Shown: positions 36,963-46,271 of the stretch, piece after piece
Layout of the letters: every line of letters begins with the position of its first letter
Position numbering within the stretch: the first letter of the stretch is position 1
Source of the DNA: Planctomycetaceae bacterium
GTDB lineage: Bacteria; Planctomycetota; Planctomycetia; Pirellulales; Pirellulaceae
Length of the DNA: 58,221 nt
Direction: 5' to 3'
Assembly (NCBI GenBank): GCA_021298315.1
Contig: JAJTFC010000008.1
Coordinates: forward strand, 1-58,221
Notes under the pieces: generated by a model
Database searches by the model: none
The model's input: the letters and a program-made list of their open reading frames with translations, nothing else
Told to the model about the DNA's origin: nothing
Translations under genes and position numbers: made by a program

Positions 36963-37796
36963 TCAAGAAATCCTATCTGAGACGATATCGAGCATTGCCG
37001 GGTGGAGTTTTCCGTTCGAAGCACAAATGCTGCTCGGTCGGTTCAGCGCGATGGTTTGACCTTTGCAGTCGCTGATCTGCCCACCCGCTTCTTGGATCAA
37101 GACCGCACCGGCGGCGATATCCCAAGGGCTCAGTTGGAACTCGAAGAACGCATCGAACCAACCGGCTGCGACGTAGGCTAAATCCAGTGCGGCCGCGCCA
37201 CATCGCCGGATGCCGTGGATTTGGCATCGGAAGAGATCTCCGATGGTATCGAGGGTCGACTGCATCATCTGATCGCGGTCGTAGTAAAAACCGCAAGCGA
37301 TCATCGCTTGTTCGAGCCCCTGGGCCTTGCTGACATGGATCTGTTGGCCGTTGAACCAAGCTCCCTCGCCGTGCCCTGCGACATACCAATCCCCGGTGGC
37401 AGGACAGGTCACAATCCCCAGGACTCCTTGGCCTTTTTGGTAGTATCCGATCGAAACGGCAAAATGGGGCATACCGTGGATGTAGTTGTTCGTTCCATCG
37501 AGAGGATCGATGATCCACGAATGGTCTGCATCGGCTCGATCGCTGTGGGACTCTTCGGACAGAATTGCGTGGCTTGGAAACGCATCTTGGATGATCTGAA
37601 CGACGGCCGATTCGGAGGCCAAATCCGCTTCGCTGACGTAGTTTGCCACCCCCTTGCTGTGGACCTCGAGGGGCTTTCGAAAGTGGTGAAGCAGAGCGAC
37701 TGAGCCAGCATGGGCCGCTTCGATCGCAACATGCGCGGCGGCCGCTTTGAGCCTTGTGCGGGACTTGAGTTTGTTCGATTGGAGCAGTTCCCTCAT
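36963..37796 (-). CDS. Inositol monophosphatase family protein
   Basis: 277 residues. The metal-binding motifs are clear: SEESH (about 80-84), IDPLDGTNNY (about 96-105) and SPWDIAAGAVLIQEAGG near the C-terminus. The family dephosphorylates inositol monophosphates, histidinol phosphate or related sugars, and the specific substrate cannot be told from the motifs. It is the last gene of a minus-strand run; the NUDIX gene upstream ends nine bases before its start. Its stop is adjacent to the 3' end of the convergent tRNA-His. Confidence 0.9.
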   Translation of the reverse strand: MRELLQSNKLKSRTRLKAAAAHVAIEAAHAGSVALLHHFRKPLEVHSKGVANYVSEADLASESAVVQIIQDAFPSHAILSEESHSDRADADHSWIIDPLDGTNNYIHGMPHFAVSIGYYQKGQGVLGIVTCPATGDWYVAGHGEGAWFNGQQIHVSKAQGLEQAMIACGFYYDRDQMMQSTLDTIGDLFRCQIHGIRRCGAAALDLAYVAAGWFDAFFEFQLSPWDIAAGAVLIQEAGGQISDCKGQTIALNRPSSICASNGKLHPAMLDIVSDRIS

Positions 37797-37805
37797 GGAT
37801 GTTTC

Positions 37806-38327
37806 TCACGCATATTGGCGATACCTTAAATACCAAAGCAATCCTACCAGAGTTTTCGCATCGGCGATTTGACCGTCGCGGAGCATGTGGTCGATTTGCG
37901 ACCAAGTCAAAAGCTCGTTATGCATCTGCTCGCCTAGCTCTTTTGCCGCAGGGCCTGGTTTCAAGCCCCGGGCCAAGAATAAGTGCATTTTCTCATCCAA
38001 GATGCCCGGCGACATCGCAAAGCTATGGAGCAAAACCAGCTCGTCGGCGAGGTAGCCAGTTTCCTCCTGCAATTCCATCGCAGCCAACTCGATCGGCAGG
38101 ACCCCTTTGTCCATCGTACCGGCCGGAAGTTCTAAGTGCCATCGATCGATCGCTACGCGGTAGGTTTCGATCATACACACACGTCCGTCGTCGAGCACGG
38201 GCAAGATCACAACAGCTCCCGGGTGCCTGATGATCGTCCTTGGCAACTCCCGTCCGTCTTGCAATTTTTCCACGACCTGTTCGACGTCGAACCGAGGTGC
38301 ACGGTAGACGATTTTTCGCTGGACCAT
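37806..38327 (-). CDS. NUDIX hydrolase, ADP-ribose-pyrophosphatase-like
   Basis: 173 residues from ATG 38327. The NUDIX box reads LPAGTMDKGVLPIELAAMEL followed by QEETGY. The metal-binding glutamates are present, but the box has valine at the first conserved glutamate position and methionine where arginine is usual. The N-terminal strand pair and the HPGAVVILPVL segment resemble ADP-ribose pyrophosphatases. The enzyme would hydrolyse ADP-ribose or a related nucleotide diphosphate. It sits between the IMPase and RimI genes on the same strand, so co-expression is plausible. Confidence 0.82.
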   Translation of the reverse strand: MVQRKIVYRAPRFDVEQVVEKLQDGRELPRTIIRHPGAVVILPVLDDGRVCMIETYRVAIDRWHLELPAGTMDKGVLPIELAAMELQEETGYLADELVLLHSFAMSPGILDEKMHLFLARGLKPGPAAKELGEQMHNELLTWSQIDHMLRDGQIADAKTLVGLLWYLRYRQYA

Positions 38328-38377
38328 AAACACTCTTTTCCTCTGAGCAAACGGCCCAATAGGGGATCCGTTCGGAT

Positions 38378-38899
38378 TCAGCTCGCTTTGTCCCGATGGA
38401 TTTGCTCGGACGGAATCCGCTCGCTCTGGGATGCCTCAGATCGAAACTGCATCAAAAAAGCGTCTTCGGTTGAATCTTCGTAGAAGCTTCTCAGGACTCC
38501 TGTGGCACGGAATCCTAATTGCTTGAGGAATAACTGCGCCGAAAGATTCGTCTCGCGCACTTCCAACTGGATCCGACTGCGACGTTGATAGGCCAGCTTG
38601 GAAAACAGTTTATCCATCAGAGCGCTTCCGACCGATTTGCGACGGAATTCTGGATGCACTGCGAACGATAGGACGTGAATGCTCGTCGGCTGGAGCTCAT
38701 AGACCATGAATCCTACGACCTGCTCGGCGCATTCAGCAACCATTCCGATGCAGTCGCGTTGGCGCAAGCAGTTGATGAACTCCTCCTCGGTCCATGGATA
38801 TTCGAAGCTAGCCGATTCGATATCGAGTACCGCTTGGAGATCTCGACGAATCAACCATCTGATATGTACCGTTTGCTTTGTATCTGTCGACTTGGACAT
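38378..38899 (-). CDS. rimI: GNAT acetyltransferase, RimI-like
   Basis: 173 residues from ATG 38899; a longer frame from 38968 has no support. RimI acetylates the N-terminal alanine of ribosomal protein S18. Seen here are the GNAT core VHVLSFAVHPEFRRKSVGSA (CoA-binding region), LEVRETNLSAQLFLKQLGF and FYEDSTEDAFLM, a typical RimI C-terminus. It lies 50 bases upstream of the NUDIX gene on the same strand. Substrate is inferred from family resemblance. Confidence 0.85.
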   Translation of the reverse strand: MSKSTDTKQTVHIRWLIRRDLQAVLDIESASFEYPWTEEEFINCLRQRDCIGMVAECAEQVVGFMVYELQPTSIHVLSFAVHPEFRRKSVGSALMDKLFSKLAYQRRSRIQLEVRETNLSAQLFLKQLGFRATGVLRSFYEDSTEDAFLMQFRSEASQSERIPSEQIHRDKAS

Positions 38900-39039
38900 C
38901 GATCCGATTCCTTTCGTATCCCTGGCGACTCCCCTTCTCGAAAACGCTCCGTTAACATAGCAAGCCATCGGACTCGCACCAAGACGGATTCGGAACCCGT
39001 CCGGAAAACGCTAGCTTTTTGTTTCGGGCCTAATGGGCT

Positions 39040-39465
39040 TCATCGTTTCGGGGCTTGTGCATGCAAAGCGCAGGATCCATCGGGGCACTCCCGACCAGCA
39101 ATCTTGTACCGCCGCTGGGCGATCGACCGATACATCCAATTCCAGAATGGCATCAGGCCTGGAAGGTGCATCGCCGGAGCCAGTGGCCAGAGCGCAGGCA
39201 AGAATCGGGTGAGATACCGCAGAGCATAAGCCCCTCCGTAGCGGTCCCCCTTGGGAGACACGAGCCACATCTGCTCCATGAGTTGCTCATGGCTCAAGTC
39301 AGGGTAATCCTGGGCCACACAAGCTTCGTGCAACGAGACGAATCGAAGACGATGAAATAAGTCCAACCGACGAAGGTTGGAGATCTGGCCTATGCAAAAA
39401 CGGCATTGACCATCGTAGAGAACTACGGCTTGCGACGATGCCTTTGGCTCGCTGTTAGTTGCCAT
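39040..39465 (-). CDS. DCC-family (DUF393) thiol-oxidoreductase-like protein
   Basis: 141 residues from ATG 39465; a longer frame overlaps the upstream methyltransferase gene and is rejected. VLYDGQCRFCIGQI holds the D-x-x-C-x-x-C signature of the DUF393/DCC family, which is predicted to have a thioredoxin-related fold. A hydrophobic stretch (YLTRFLPALWPLAPAMHLPG) follows. The cellular role is unknown. It lies 14 bases downstream of the methyltransferase stop, so the two are probably co-transcribed. Confidence 0.85.
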   Translation of the reverse strand: MATNSEPKASSQAVVLYDGQCRFCIGQISNLRRLDLFHRLRFVSLHEACVAQDYPDLSHEQLMEQMWLVSPKGDRYGGAYALRYLTRFLPALWPLAPAMHLPGLMPFWNWMYRSIAQRRYKIAGRECPDGSCALHAQAPKR

Positions 39466-39479
39466 CGAATTGCGACTCC

Positions 39480-40382
39480 TCAATGGTCCATGGACCCCAC
39501 CGGTTCGAACCGAATTCCCTCTCCACATTCTAACCGACGGCCGGAGCAATCCTCCAAGAAAGAGGGAAAAACAACCGTTTGAATCCGGTTGGTTTTCCCT
39601 GTGGCCGACTCCAATTCCATCCTCAGTTCTTTGGCCGATATGTTCAGGCTGTGGCTTGTCAAAACCACGCCGATCGCATTCTCTGATAGAAGGTGCCAGC
39701 AGTCCTTCATAAGCGAAACAAGGTCGCGGTGGATTTCCCAAGCCTCCCCGTTGCGTCCATGTCCGTAGCTTGGTGGATCCAGTACGACGAGTTCATAGCG
39801 ACTGTTGCGTTTGAGCTCTCGGGCCGCATACCTGCGGGCATCCTCGACGATCCAGCGGATCGGCTTGTCCTCAAGCCCCGAAAACTTGGCGTTGACCCTT
39901 GCCCAATCCACCGCGTGCTTCATTGCATCGAGGTGCGTGACCATCGCCCCATGCGAGGCCATCCACAAACTGCTCGAGCCGGTATAGGCAAACAAGTGCA
40001 AGACGCGAACCGGCCCCCGAGTCAATCCTTCCTGAATGATTCGAGAATACCAATCCCAAAGACTCCAGTGCTCGGGAAAGACGCCGAGTTGGCCTGTCCT
40101 CTGAGGGATAATCTGCAAGTTCAGCCCCCGAGTCTTGCACTCCCAGCCTTTCATCAATTCAGCAAGATTCCGGCCCGATTCCGAACGGACTTGCCAACTC
40201 CCATCGCTTGCGTTCATTCGCTCACCGCGATAAATCAGTTCTGCTGATTCCCAAGCTTCGGGAATCGCCTTGGGGGTCCAGGCTCCCCTAGCGGGACGAT
40301 CTACGGTAATCGAGCCGAATCTTTCGAGCTTACGGCCATCGCCAAAGTCGATCAGTTCGTAGCCTTGTCGCTCAGAGTTCAT
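39480..40382 (-). CDS. Class I SAM-dependent methyltransferase, RlmI/COG1092-like
   Basis: 300 residues from ATG 40382. The SAM-binding segment VLHLFAYTGSSSLWMASHGA, the downstream THLDAMKHAVDWAR and the catalytic-type motif VVLDPPSYGHG match the C-terminal domain of 23S rRNA m5C methyltransferases of the RlmI/RlmK group. The N-terminal PUA domain of RlmI itself is absent, so the RNA target is uncertain. It is the first gene of the minus-strand run that ends with the IMPase and diverges from ilvN across a 131-base spacer. Confidence 0.82.
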   Translation of the reverse strand: MNSERQGYELIDFGDGRKLERFGSITVDRPARGAWTPKAIPEAWESAELIYRGERMNASDGSWQVRSESGRNLAELMKGWECKTRGLNLQIIPQRTGQLGVFPEHWSLWDWYSRIIQEGLTRGPVRVLHLFAYTGSSSLWMASHGAMVTHLDAMKHAVDWARVNAKFSGLEDKPIRWIVEDARRYAARELKRNSRYELVVLDPPSYGHGRNGEAWEIHRDLVSLMKDCWHLLSENAIGVVLTSHSLNISAKELRMELESATGKTNRIQTVVFPSFLEDCSGRRLECGEGIRFEPVGSMDH

Positions 40383-40513
40383 CTGTTTGCCTACCGTTAA
40401 CCCTTGAGGTATCCCTTGAGGAAATATCCGATTGGACCTATGATTCCCGGTCCAGCAAACGTCCAGTCGCGGGCTATCCCGCGACCTGGTGGACAATCTC
40501 CATAACCCAATTG

Positions 40514-41068
40514 ATGAGTCTTGGTCCGATGCGACACGTGCTATCGGCTACCGTTCAAAATGTGCCAGGTGTTCTTGCGCACATTTCCGGAATGCTTGCT
40601 TCTAGAGGATACAACATTGATTCGCTTGCGGTAGGCGAAACCGAGATCCCAGGTCTCTCGCGAATGACGTTCGTCGTCCGTGGAGACGATCGGGTCTTGG
40701 CACAGGTCCGCAAGCAACTCGAAAAGATCATCACGGTCGTTTCGGTGCAGGACATCAGTTCGAACGACTATGTCGAACGGGACTTGATGCTCATCAAGGT
40801 CTCGGCACCCGACGGAGCCAAACGAAGTGAAATTCGAGAGCTTGCAGAAATCTTCCGCGCCAGGATCGTCGATGTGGGCCCCGAAGAGATCATGATCGAA
40901 ATCTCCGGCCGGGAGAACAAAGTCCAAGCCTTCATCGAACGCATGAGGCCCTACGGCATCAACGAATTGGTACGCACGGGTCGAATTGCCATGGTCCGTG
41001 GCAGCAATCCCAATGTCTGCATCGACGGACCTACCGCTGATTTTGACAACGCATCCTCTCACTCCTAA
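40514..41068 (+). CDS. ilvN: Acetolactate synthase small (regulatory) subunit
   Basis: 184 residues from ATG 40514; TTG 40511 and ATG 40529 are alternatives. The N-terminal ACT domain (LSATVQNVPGVLAHISGML, ASRGYNIDSLAVGET) binds valine for feedback control, and the C-terminal domain is complete. The large catalytic subunit IlvB is not in the window, although ilvC follows only 29 bases downstream. The subunit must therefore pair with an IlvB encoded elsewhere. No leader peptide rich in branched-chain codons is seen in the 131-base spacer. Confidence 0.92.
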   Translation: MSLGPMRHVLSATVQNVPGVLAHISGMLASRGYNIDSLAVGETEIPGLSRMTFVVRGDDRVLAQVRKQLEKIITVVSVQDISSNDYVERDLMLIKVSAPDGAKRSEIRELAEIFRARIVDVGPEEIMIEISGRENKVQAFIERMRPYGINELVRTGRIAMVRGSNPNVCIDGPTADFDNASSHS

Positions 41069-41097
41069 CTCTCCATTCCTTCCCTGGTTGACCAAGC

Positions 41098-42105
41098 ATG
41101 ACTGCAAAAATTTACTACGAACAAGACGCGGATTTATCGGTTCTCAAAGACAAAACCATTGCGATTTTGGGCTATGGATCCCAAGGCCATGCGCAAGCAC
41201 AAAACCTGCGTGATAGCGGTTGCAAGGTCATCATCGGCCAACGCCCCGGGAGCAAGAACTACGATTTGGCAGTCAGCCACGGCTTCCAACCGCTTGAGAT
41301 CGACGAAGCGAGTCGCAAGGCTGATATCATCAACGTTTTGCTTCCCGACGAAGTCCAAGGCGATTTGTATCGGACGCACATCAAGCCGAATCTTACTCCA
41401 GGCAATGTGCTCATGTGCTCCCACGGATTCAATTTGCACTTCGGCCAGATCGATCCCCCAAAGGGTGTCGACGCGCTGCTGGTGGCACCCAAAGGCCCCG
41501 GCCACTTGGTTCGCAGCGAATACACCAAGGGGGGCGGAGTTCCTTGCTTGATCGCTCTAGGGACCGGAGCTAGCGAAACGACCAAAAAAATCGGCTTGGC
41601 CTATGCCAAGGGGATCGGTGGGACCCGAGGGGGTGTGATCGAAACGACCATCGCCGAAGAAACCGAAACCGATCTTTTTGGCGAACAAGTCGTCTTGTGC
41701 GGCGGTGTGAGCGAATTGGTGAAAGCTGGTTTCGAAACATTGGTCGAAGCCGGTTATCAGCCCGAGATGGCCTATTTCGAATGCATGCACGAGTTGAAGC
41801 TCATCGTCGATCTACTCTATCAGGGAGGTCTGAACTACATGCGCTATAGCATCTCCAATACCGCCGAGTTCGGCGACTACACCCGCGGACCTCGGATCAT
41901 CACTCCCGAGACGAAGAAGGAGATGAAAAAGATCCTTCGGGAAATCCAAACCGGCCAATTCGCCAAAGAGTGGATCCTGGAAAACAAAGCTGGTGCGCCG
42001 GCCTTCAAGGCCTCGCGTCGTCTGGAGCGCAAGCATCAGATCGAGCAAGTCGGCCAACGTCTTCGCGGGCTCATGAAGTGGATCGATGCGAAGGTCGTCG
42101 AATAG
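41098..42105 (+). CDS. ilvC: Ketol-acid reductoisomerase (class I)
   Basis: 335 residues, the length of the short class I enzymes. It isomerises and reduces acetolactate to dihydroxyisovalerate with NADPH in valine and isoleucine synthesis. The cofactor loop is [17 protein letters not shown], followed by [29 protein letters not shown] and [18 protein letters not shown] provide the metal and substrate residues. It directly follows ilvN on the same strand. The 118 bases after the stop hold no gene and no convincing terminator. Confidence 0.96.
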   Translation: MTAKIYYEQDADLSVLKDKTIAILGYGSQGHAQAQNLRDSGCKVIIGQRPGSKNYDLAVSHGFQPLEIDEASRKADIINVLLPDEVQGDLYRTHIKPNLTPGNVLMCSHGFNLHFGQIDPPKGVDALLVAPKGPGHLVRSEYTKGGGVPCLIALGTGASETTKKIGLAYAKGIGGTRGGVIETTIAEETETDLFGEQVVLCGGVSELVKAGFETLVEAGYQPEMAYFECMHELKLIVDLLYQGGLNYMRYSISNTAEFGDYTRGPRIITPETKKEMKKILREIQTGQFAKEWILENKAGAPAFKASRRLERKHQIEQVGQRLRGLMKWIDAKVVE

Positions 42106-42223
42106 TCGATGACTGTTTGAACTGGGGCGATACCGCTCGGTGATCGAGGCAGTTCGCGGTAACTTGCGTACCAATAGGCCGGATTGCTACAGTGCTCGAT
42201 TAAAGTACCCTCCCCGCACTCGG

Positions 42224-42529
42224 TCAATGCGAGTCGCTGGGTTTCGGAGCTAGCCTGATTCTCAGTGGACCTCGGATCGATTCGAGGTCCACTTCTTCGA
42301 CGTCGATGAGTTCACCACGGAGCGTGACTTCGATCGCACCGTCGCGAGCCATATCGGTGACCACTTCGCGAACGTGGGTCATGAGTTGACGCCACTTGGA
42401 ACCGAAGCCTCTTGCCGCATCCGAGGGGCAAATGCTCTCGCCGGGTTTCATGCCCATCAAGAGCCGGTAGATCTCATCGCGAATGTCGTTGTTGCTGGCC
42501 GACTCGTGTTCCATCCATCTTGTTTTCAT
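42224..42529 (-). CDS. DUF3253 family protein (winged-helix-like)
   Basis: 101 residues. The segment GMKPGESICPSDAARGFG, then WRQLMTHVREVVTDMARDG and LRGELIDVEEVDL match DUF3253, a small family predicted to have a winged-helix-like fold. Its function is unknown. It is a convergent neighbour of ilvC and lies 47 bases upstream of the hydrolase stop. The charged N-terminus and short length suggest a soluble cytoplasmic protein. Confidence 0.75.
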   Translation of the reverse strand: MKTRWMEHESASNNDIRDEIYRLLMGMKPGESICPSDAARGFGSKWRQLMTHVREVVTDMARDGAIEVTLRGELIDVEEVDLESIRGPLRIRLAPKPSDSH

Positions 42530-42576
42530 CGTGCACGTCGCCTGGGGTTGTCCTTGGACTCGAAGGCTTGCGGACT

Positions 42577-44712
42577 TTAGGGAAGAATTTTGCTCAGCTT
42601 GAGCCAGTTGCTGAAGAGTTCCAAAGCCAGCGGTTCGATGGCTTGATCGATTCGGTCGTACTCCTCAGGCAGCCCGGTATCGGCTTTTTGCAGCAGATGG
42701 TTCAGCCCCGGTAGGACGACCAAATCCGCTTGTAGGTTCAAGTTGTGGGTGATGATGTCTTGGAGTTTGGTTCGATTGGCTTCGAAAAGAACTTGAGTGT
42801 CCTTCTCGCCCCAGATGGCCAAAACGGGGCAATCAAATAGCACCCAGTTTGCGGCAGGGTCGTAAGCCAGGAAGTGGCGCATCCAAGGGGATTGCAGACC
42901 TTTGAACTGGGTAGAAATCGCCTCGATGAGTTGTTTTTTGCGAGTCGTCTCACCGGTCCCCGCGACAGCCTGCGAGAGTTGTCCCAGCGATTCCCATCGC
43001 TCGACGATGGCCTTGCGCACGTCGCTCAATGCAGCTTCGTCATTGGCTGGGTACTTCAAAGCGATCTGCTGCAGTTCACGTTGTAGCGAGTTCGCAGCGG
43101 CGCGATCCTCCGGGCCTACTCCCTGGAGTTCGGCGATTCGATCGATTTGACTGCTTAAAATTTCGGAGCCTGGAAGGATCGGCGGAGCGATGAGGATCAA
43201 GAAGCCGACTTCTCGTTGCCATGCGGCGATCGTCGGACCGATGATTCCACCTTCGGAGTGTCCGAGAAGTCCGACGCGGGTGCGGTCGACGCCTTCGATC
43301 TTCCTTGCAAAATGCCAAACGGCCAGTGCGTCTTCAGCAAAGTCCAAGCTGGTGGCCTGGGCAAAGTCGCCGGTGCTCTCGGCAGCACCACGGTCATCAT
43401 AGCGGAGGACCACCATACCCTGGGAGGCTAGGTGGTTTGCGATCTCTTTGAACGGTTTATGTCTGCCGATGGTTTCATCGCGATCTTGCTGCCCGCTTCC
43501 GGTGATCAGGACGACGGCCGGGTATTGCGCGTTGGGGTCGAAGCCTTTGGGGAAAGTGATGGTGCCAGCGAGTTCGAATCGGTTGTCGGCCCGTTTGCCG
43601 AGCTCGTTCAGGAGTGGTTTGCGGCTATCGAACCGTTCGACAACGAAAGGCTCTTCGAGAAGACCATCGGGAGCAGAGGTTCGCTGTGCCAGAGGTTTCT
43701 TATCCATCGCCAAGGGAGCTTTGGCATTTTCTGTTTCGTCCAATGATGGTTGGGACTCTGGAGTCTCACGGAGGTTATTGTTTTTTGCAAGGGCCAGCAG
43801 GTAGGTTGTCAGATGGTCTTGGCCAAGGACCTTTTGGATCGCCTGCTCGGATGTCGGCACATCGCCGACCGAATCGACCGGCTTCACATCGATCCGCTGC
43901 ATGTCGAGTTGGATTGGAAGGAATCCCTGCTGGAATTTGCCCGTAAGCATCTTCCCGTCGTCCGAGAGTTCTGCGGTGTACTTCGCATTGCCTGGAATCG
44001 CAGGGATCGAAAATTCGTAGAGTCCCTTTTCGTTGATCGAGATGCTCATGGGAAAGCCATTGGCTTTCTCGAGGATGGAGTCAAAGAGCAGCCGAGGTTT
44101 GTCTCGGGAGGCAAAGGGAGCCGAGTCATAGAAGCGGAATCGAAGGGGGACTTTTCTAGACCCGGCCTCGAGGGAACCTGACCAAACCGAGTCGGCTCCG
44201 AGTCGCTGGCTGTCTTCGGCTTGGAGCGAAGATGCTTTTACGAATTGAATAGGAAGCTTGGAGCCGGATTGCTCGAGGATGCCTGAGAGTCCATCCCCTT
44301 GGAACGAGCCTTCGAAGGCGTAGGCTGCCGAGCCGATCCCTTCCGGGGCGACTTGAAAGCGCAATTGCCTTTGGTCATCGATCGAGGCGTTGGAGATCGG
44401 GACAGAGGTTTCGGATTGGTCTGGACTGGTGACTGTTCCTGTCGGGGAGCCTTTTGCGCTCGAGGAGAGAGACACGATCAATCGGAGGTTTTGGGATTTC
44501 GTTTCGAGCCAACCGACCCAACGTTCTGAAGCTTCCGAAGCGGTCGCTTGCAAGGCCGAATCGAGTGCAACTTGAGCCAGTGCCTGGCTCGAGAGGATTC
44601 CCAGGAGCGAACATAGCATCCAGGCCACGAGGGCTGGGGATTTTTTGGGAAGCTTCAAGCGAGCGACAATCTTCAAATGAGCAAAGGAGAGCTGGATCAA
44701 AGGCTGGATCAT
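42577..44712 (-). CDS. Secreted alpha/beta hydrolase with long N-terminal region
   Basis: 711 residues from ATG 44712; GTG 44721 is in frame. A signal peptide ends near SSQALAQ. About 350 residues of beta-rich sequence of unknown family come first. The hydrolase domain follows: LITGSGQQDRDETIGRH (oxyanion region), YDDRGAAESTGDF, the nucleophile Ser486 in GHSEGG, an aspartate in WGEKDTQV and the histidine in LPGLNHLLQ. It resembles planctomycete esterases/dipeptidyl-hydrolases of the dienelactone type. Substrate is unknown; an extracytoplasmic esterase is a reasonable inference. It lies 47 bases downstream of the EF-hand gene on the same strand. Confidence 0.82.
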   Translation of the reverse strand: MIQPLIQLSFAHLKIVARLKLPKKSPALVAWMLCSLLGILSSQALAQVALDSALQATASEASERWVGWLETKSQNLRLIVSLSSSAKGSPTGTVTSPDQSETSVPISNASIDDQRQLRFQVAPEGIGSAAYAFEGSFQGDGLSGILEQSGSKLPIQFVKASSLQAEDSQRLGADSVWSGSLEAGSRKVPLRFRFYDSAPFASRDKPRLLFDSILEKANGFPMSISINEKGLYEFSIPAIPGNAKYTAELSDDGKMLTGKFQQGFLPIQLDMQRIDVKPVDSVGDVPTSEQAIQKVLGQDHLTTYLLALAKNNNLRETPESQPSLDETENAKAPLAMDKKPLAQRTSAPDGLLEEPFVVERFDSRKPLLNELGKRADNRFELAGTITFPKGFDPNAQYPAVVLITGSGQQDRDETIGRHKPFKEIANHLASQGMVVLRYDDRGAAESTGDFAQATSLDFAEDALAVWHFARKIEGVDRTRVGLLGHSEGGIIGPTIAAWQREVGFLILIAPPILPGSEILSSQIDRIAELQGVGPEDRAAANSLQRELQQIALKYPANDEAALSDVRKAIVERWESLGQLSQAVAGTGETTRKKQLIEAISTQFKGLQSPWMRHFLAYDPAANWVLFDCPVLAIWGEKDTQVLFEANRTKLQDIITHNLNLQADLVVLPGLNHLLQKADTGLPEEYDRIDQAIEPLALELFSNWLKLSKILP

Positions 44713-44759
44713 AGACGGCACAGACGATAGAGTTGGATTGGATTTAGGCGATGGTTGGT

Positions 44760-46271
44760 TTAACGCGAGTTGCTGAACTGGACATATTCATCCAGATCGA
44801 TTTTGCCGTTTTTATCCTTGTCGACATCGCCGAAAGAGCTTCGGGTCGATTTGAACTCGTCGGGGGTCAGAAATCCGTTTTTGTCTTTGTCAGCCCTGTC
44901 GATGCTTCGTTTCGCGAAGACTCTCATGCGTTCGTCGATCGGGGCGCTCATCGGCGCGGCAGAGTTGGTGCTCGGTGTACCGGAAGCACCAGCACCTGGG
45001 GCAGAGGCACTGCCCGATGAATTCGAGGCAGGGGCACCGGGGCTCGCGGATCCATCGGAGCTTGCGATGCTGCTGGAGCTTCCGGAGCCTTTGAGGTAAC
45101 CTTTTTTGACGGCGGCCAAGCATTCCTGGACGGTGATAAATCCGTCCTGATTGATATCGAACTTGTAGAAGTCTTCGAGGGTCGATGCGTCCCATTTGCG
45201 GGCGAACTCGCCCATAGAAACTTGGTTGTCCAGGTTGGTGTCATCGCGGACGAACCACTCGGGCATGCCGGAGGGTCGGGGGGCATTTCCCGAGCTATCG
45301 GAGGTTCGGAAACTGGCTCGTTTTTCGAAAGGGTGGGCAACTTTTTGGTCCCCTTCAGTACGTCCGGCTTGGGCTCCAGCGGCTTGGGGGTCGCCTCGTC
45401 CATCACCGCGGCTGCGAGCCTCCCAGCCGTTGCGAGATTGTTCCGGTGCGGCTTGGTTGGCGTTCAGGAGACGGCGTCGAGCGTAGCGCACGGCGACTTC
45501 TTCTCGGGTGAGTTTCCCGTCCTTGTTCGAATCCCATTGGGACATCTGTTCGTTCCATCGGGTTTCGCGGTATTCGGATTCGTCGATCCCCCCGTCGTTG
45601 TTTCGGTCGTAGCGACGCATGCGTTCGTCGGCGTCGCGAAGGTCTTGGTCTTCGACTTTCGTCGGTGGGGTTTTGCCCGATGCGCCGAAGCCTGGGACTG
45701 GGACGCGGTCGATTTTCACGCCAAAGCCTGGAACCAGTGAGCTGCTCGAGGCACCCGCGACGCTTTCATCGGAGGTTTCACCACCCCAGGAACCGCCCCC
45801 CCAAGATCCCCCGCCGAAGGATCCACCGCTTCGCATCTGTTGGAACGATTCGGTGATGACCGAAATTGGGATGGGTTTGGAAAGGTCGATCTTTGGGTTG
45901 TTTCTGGCCATCCGATCGAGCATGAACCTCGCTGGGCCTTGGGCCTCCTCGGGATCGATCGAGCCGTTGCCGTTGGTGTCCATGCGGGATATGAAGCTAG
46001 ACGGATCGAACCCCCCGCCACCGAATCCACCACTGAAACCACCGCCGCTGAAACCACCGCCGCTGAAACCACCGCCGCTGAAACCTCCACGGCCGCGATC
46101 CCCGCCGCGATCCCCGCCGCGATCGGATCCTCCACCCATGATCATCATCGGCGGTCCACCGCCACCGAAGGACATTCCTGGGGGTTGGGCCAGGGCGATA
46201 CGATCCAGCGATAGGCCTCCCAAGAGGGCAAGAGCCACAGGAGCGACAAGGGCTTTATAAGTAAATCTCAT
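44760..46271 (-). CDS. Secreted EF-hand protein with seven calcium-binding loops and a GGGFS repeat tract
   Basis: 503 residues from ATG 46271. A signal peptide ends near RIALAQ. A glycine-rich tract of GGGFS units follows. Seven EF-hand loops are readable: DTNGNGSIDPEE, DRNNDGGIDESE, DSNKDGKLTREE, DTNLDNQVSMGE, DINQDGFITVQE, DKDKNGFLTPDE and DKDKNGKIDLDE. The region between the fifth and sixth loops is rich in serine, alanine and glycine. Such proteins bind calcium outside the cytoplasm and are abundant in planctomycetes. Partner unknown. The downstream hydrolase could be co-transcribed. Confidence 0.85.
   Translation of the reverse strand: MRFTYKALVAPVALALLGGLSLDRIALAQPPGMSFGGGGPPMMIMGGGSDRGGDRGGDRGRGGFSGGGFSGGGFSGGGFSGGFGGGGFDPSSFISRMDTNGNGSIDPEEAQGPARFMLDRMARNNPKIDLSKPIPISVITESFQQMRSGGSFGGGSWGGGSWGGETSDESVAGASSSSLVPGFGVKIDRVPVPGFGASGKTPPTKVEDQDLRDADERMRRYDRNNDGGIDESEYRETRWNEQMSQWDSNKDGKLTREEVAVRYARRRLLNANQAAPEQSRNGWEARSRGDGRGDPQAAGAQAGRTEGDQKVAHPFEKRASFRTSDSSGNAPRPSGMPEWFVRDDTNLDNQVSMGEFARKWDASTLEDFYKFDINQDGFITVQECLAAVKKGYLKGSGSSSSIASSDGSASPGAPASNSSGSASAPGAGASGTPSTNSAAPMSAPIDERMRVFAKRSIDRADKDKNGFLTPDEFKSTRSSFGDVDKDKNGKIDLDEYVQFSNSR
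46030..46090 (-). repeat. 15-bp tandem repeats encoding GGGFS units
   Basis: About four copies of a 15-bp unit (CCGCCGCTGAAACCA on the + strand) lie in frame within the EF-hand gene, next to shorter 12-bp-like units near 46095-46125. Copies are almost identical, so their number could vary by slippage. Confidence 0.75.

Noticed and set aside
39466..39741. N-terminal extension of the DCC-family protein
   Set aside because: It runs into the methyltransferase gene on the same strand and has no domain.
42130..42165. Inverted repeat after ilvC as terminator
   Set aside because: Only six pairs (TACCGC/GCGGTA), a long loop and no T-run.
46030..46130. Possible CRISPR array
   Set aside because: Units of 15 and 12 bases are directly adjacent with no spacers and lie in a reading frame encoding GGGFS.
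45619..46260. Proline-rich plus-strand frame opposite the EF-hand gene
   Set aside because: It is the complement of the glycine-rich repeats and has no start-site support.
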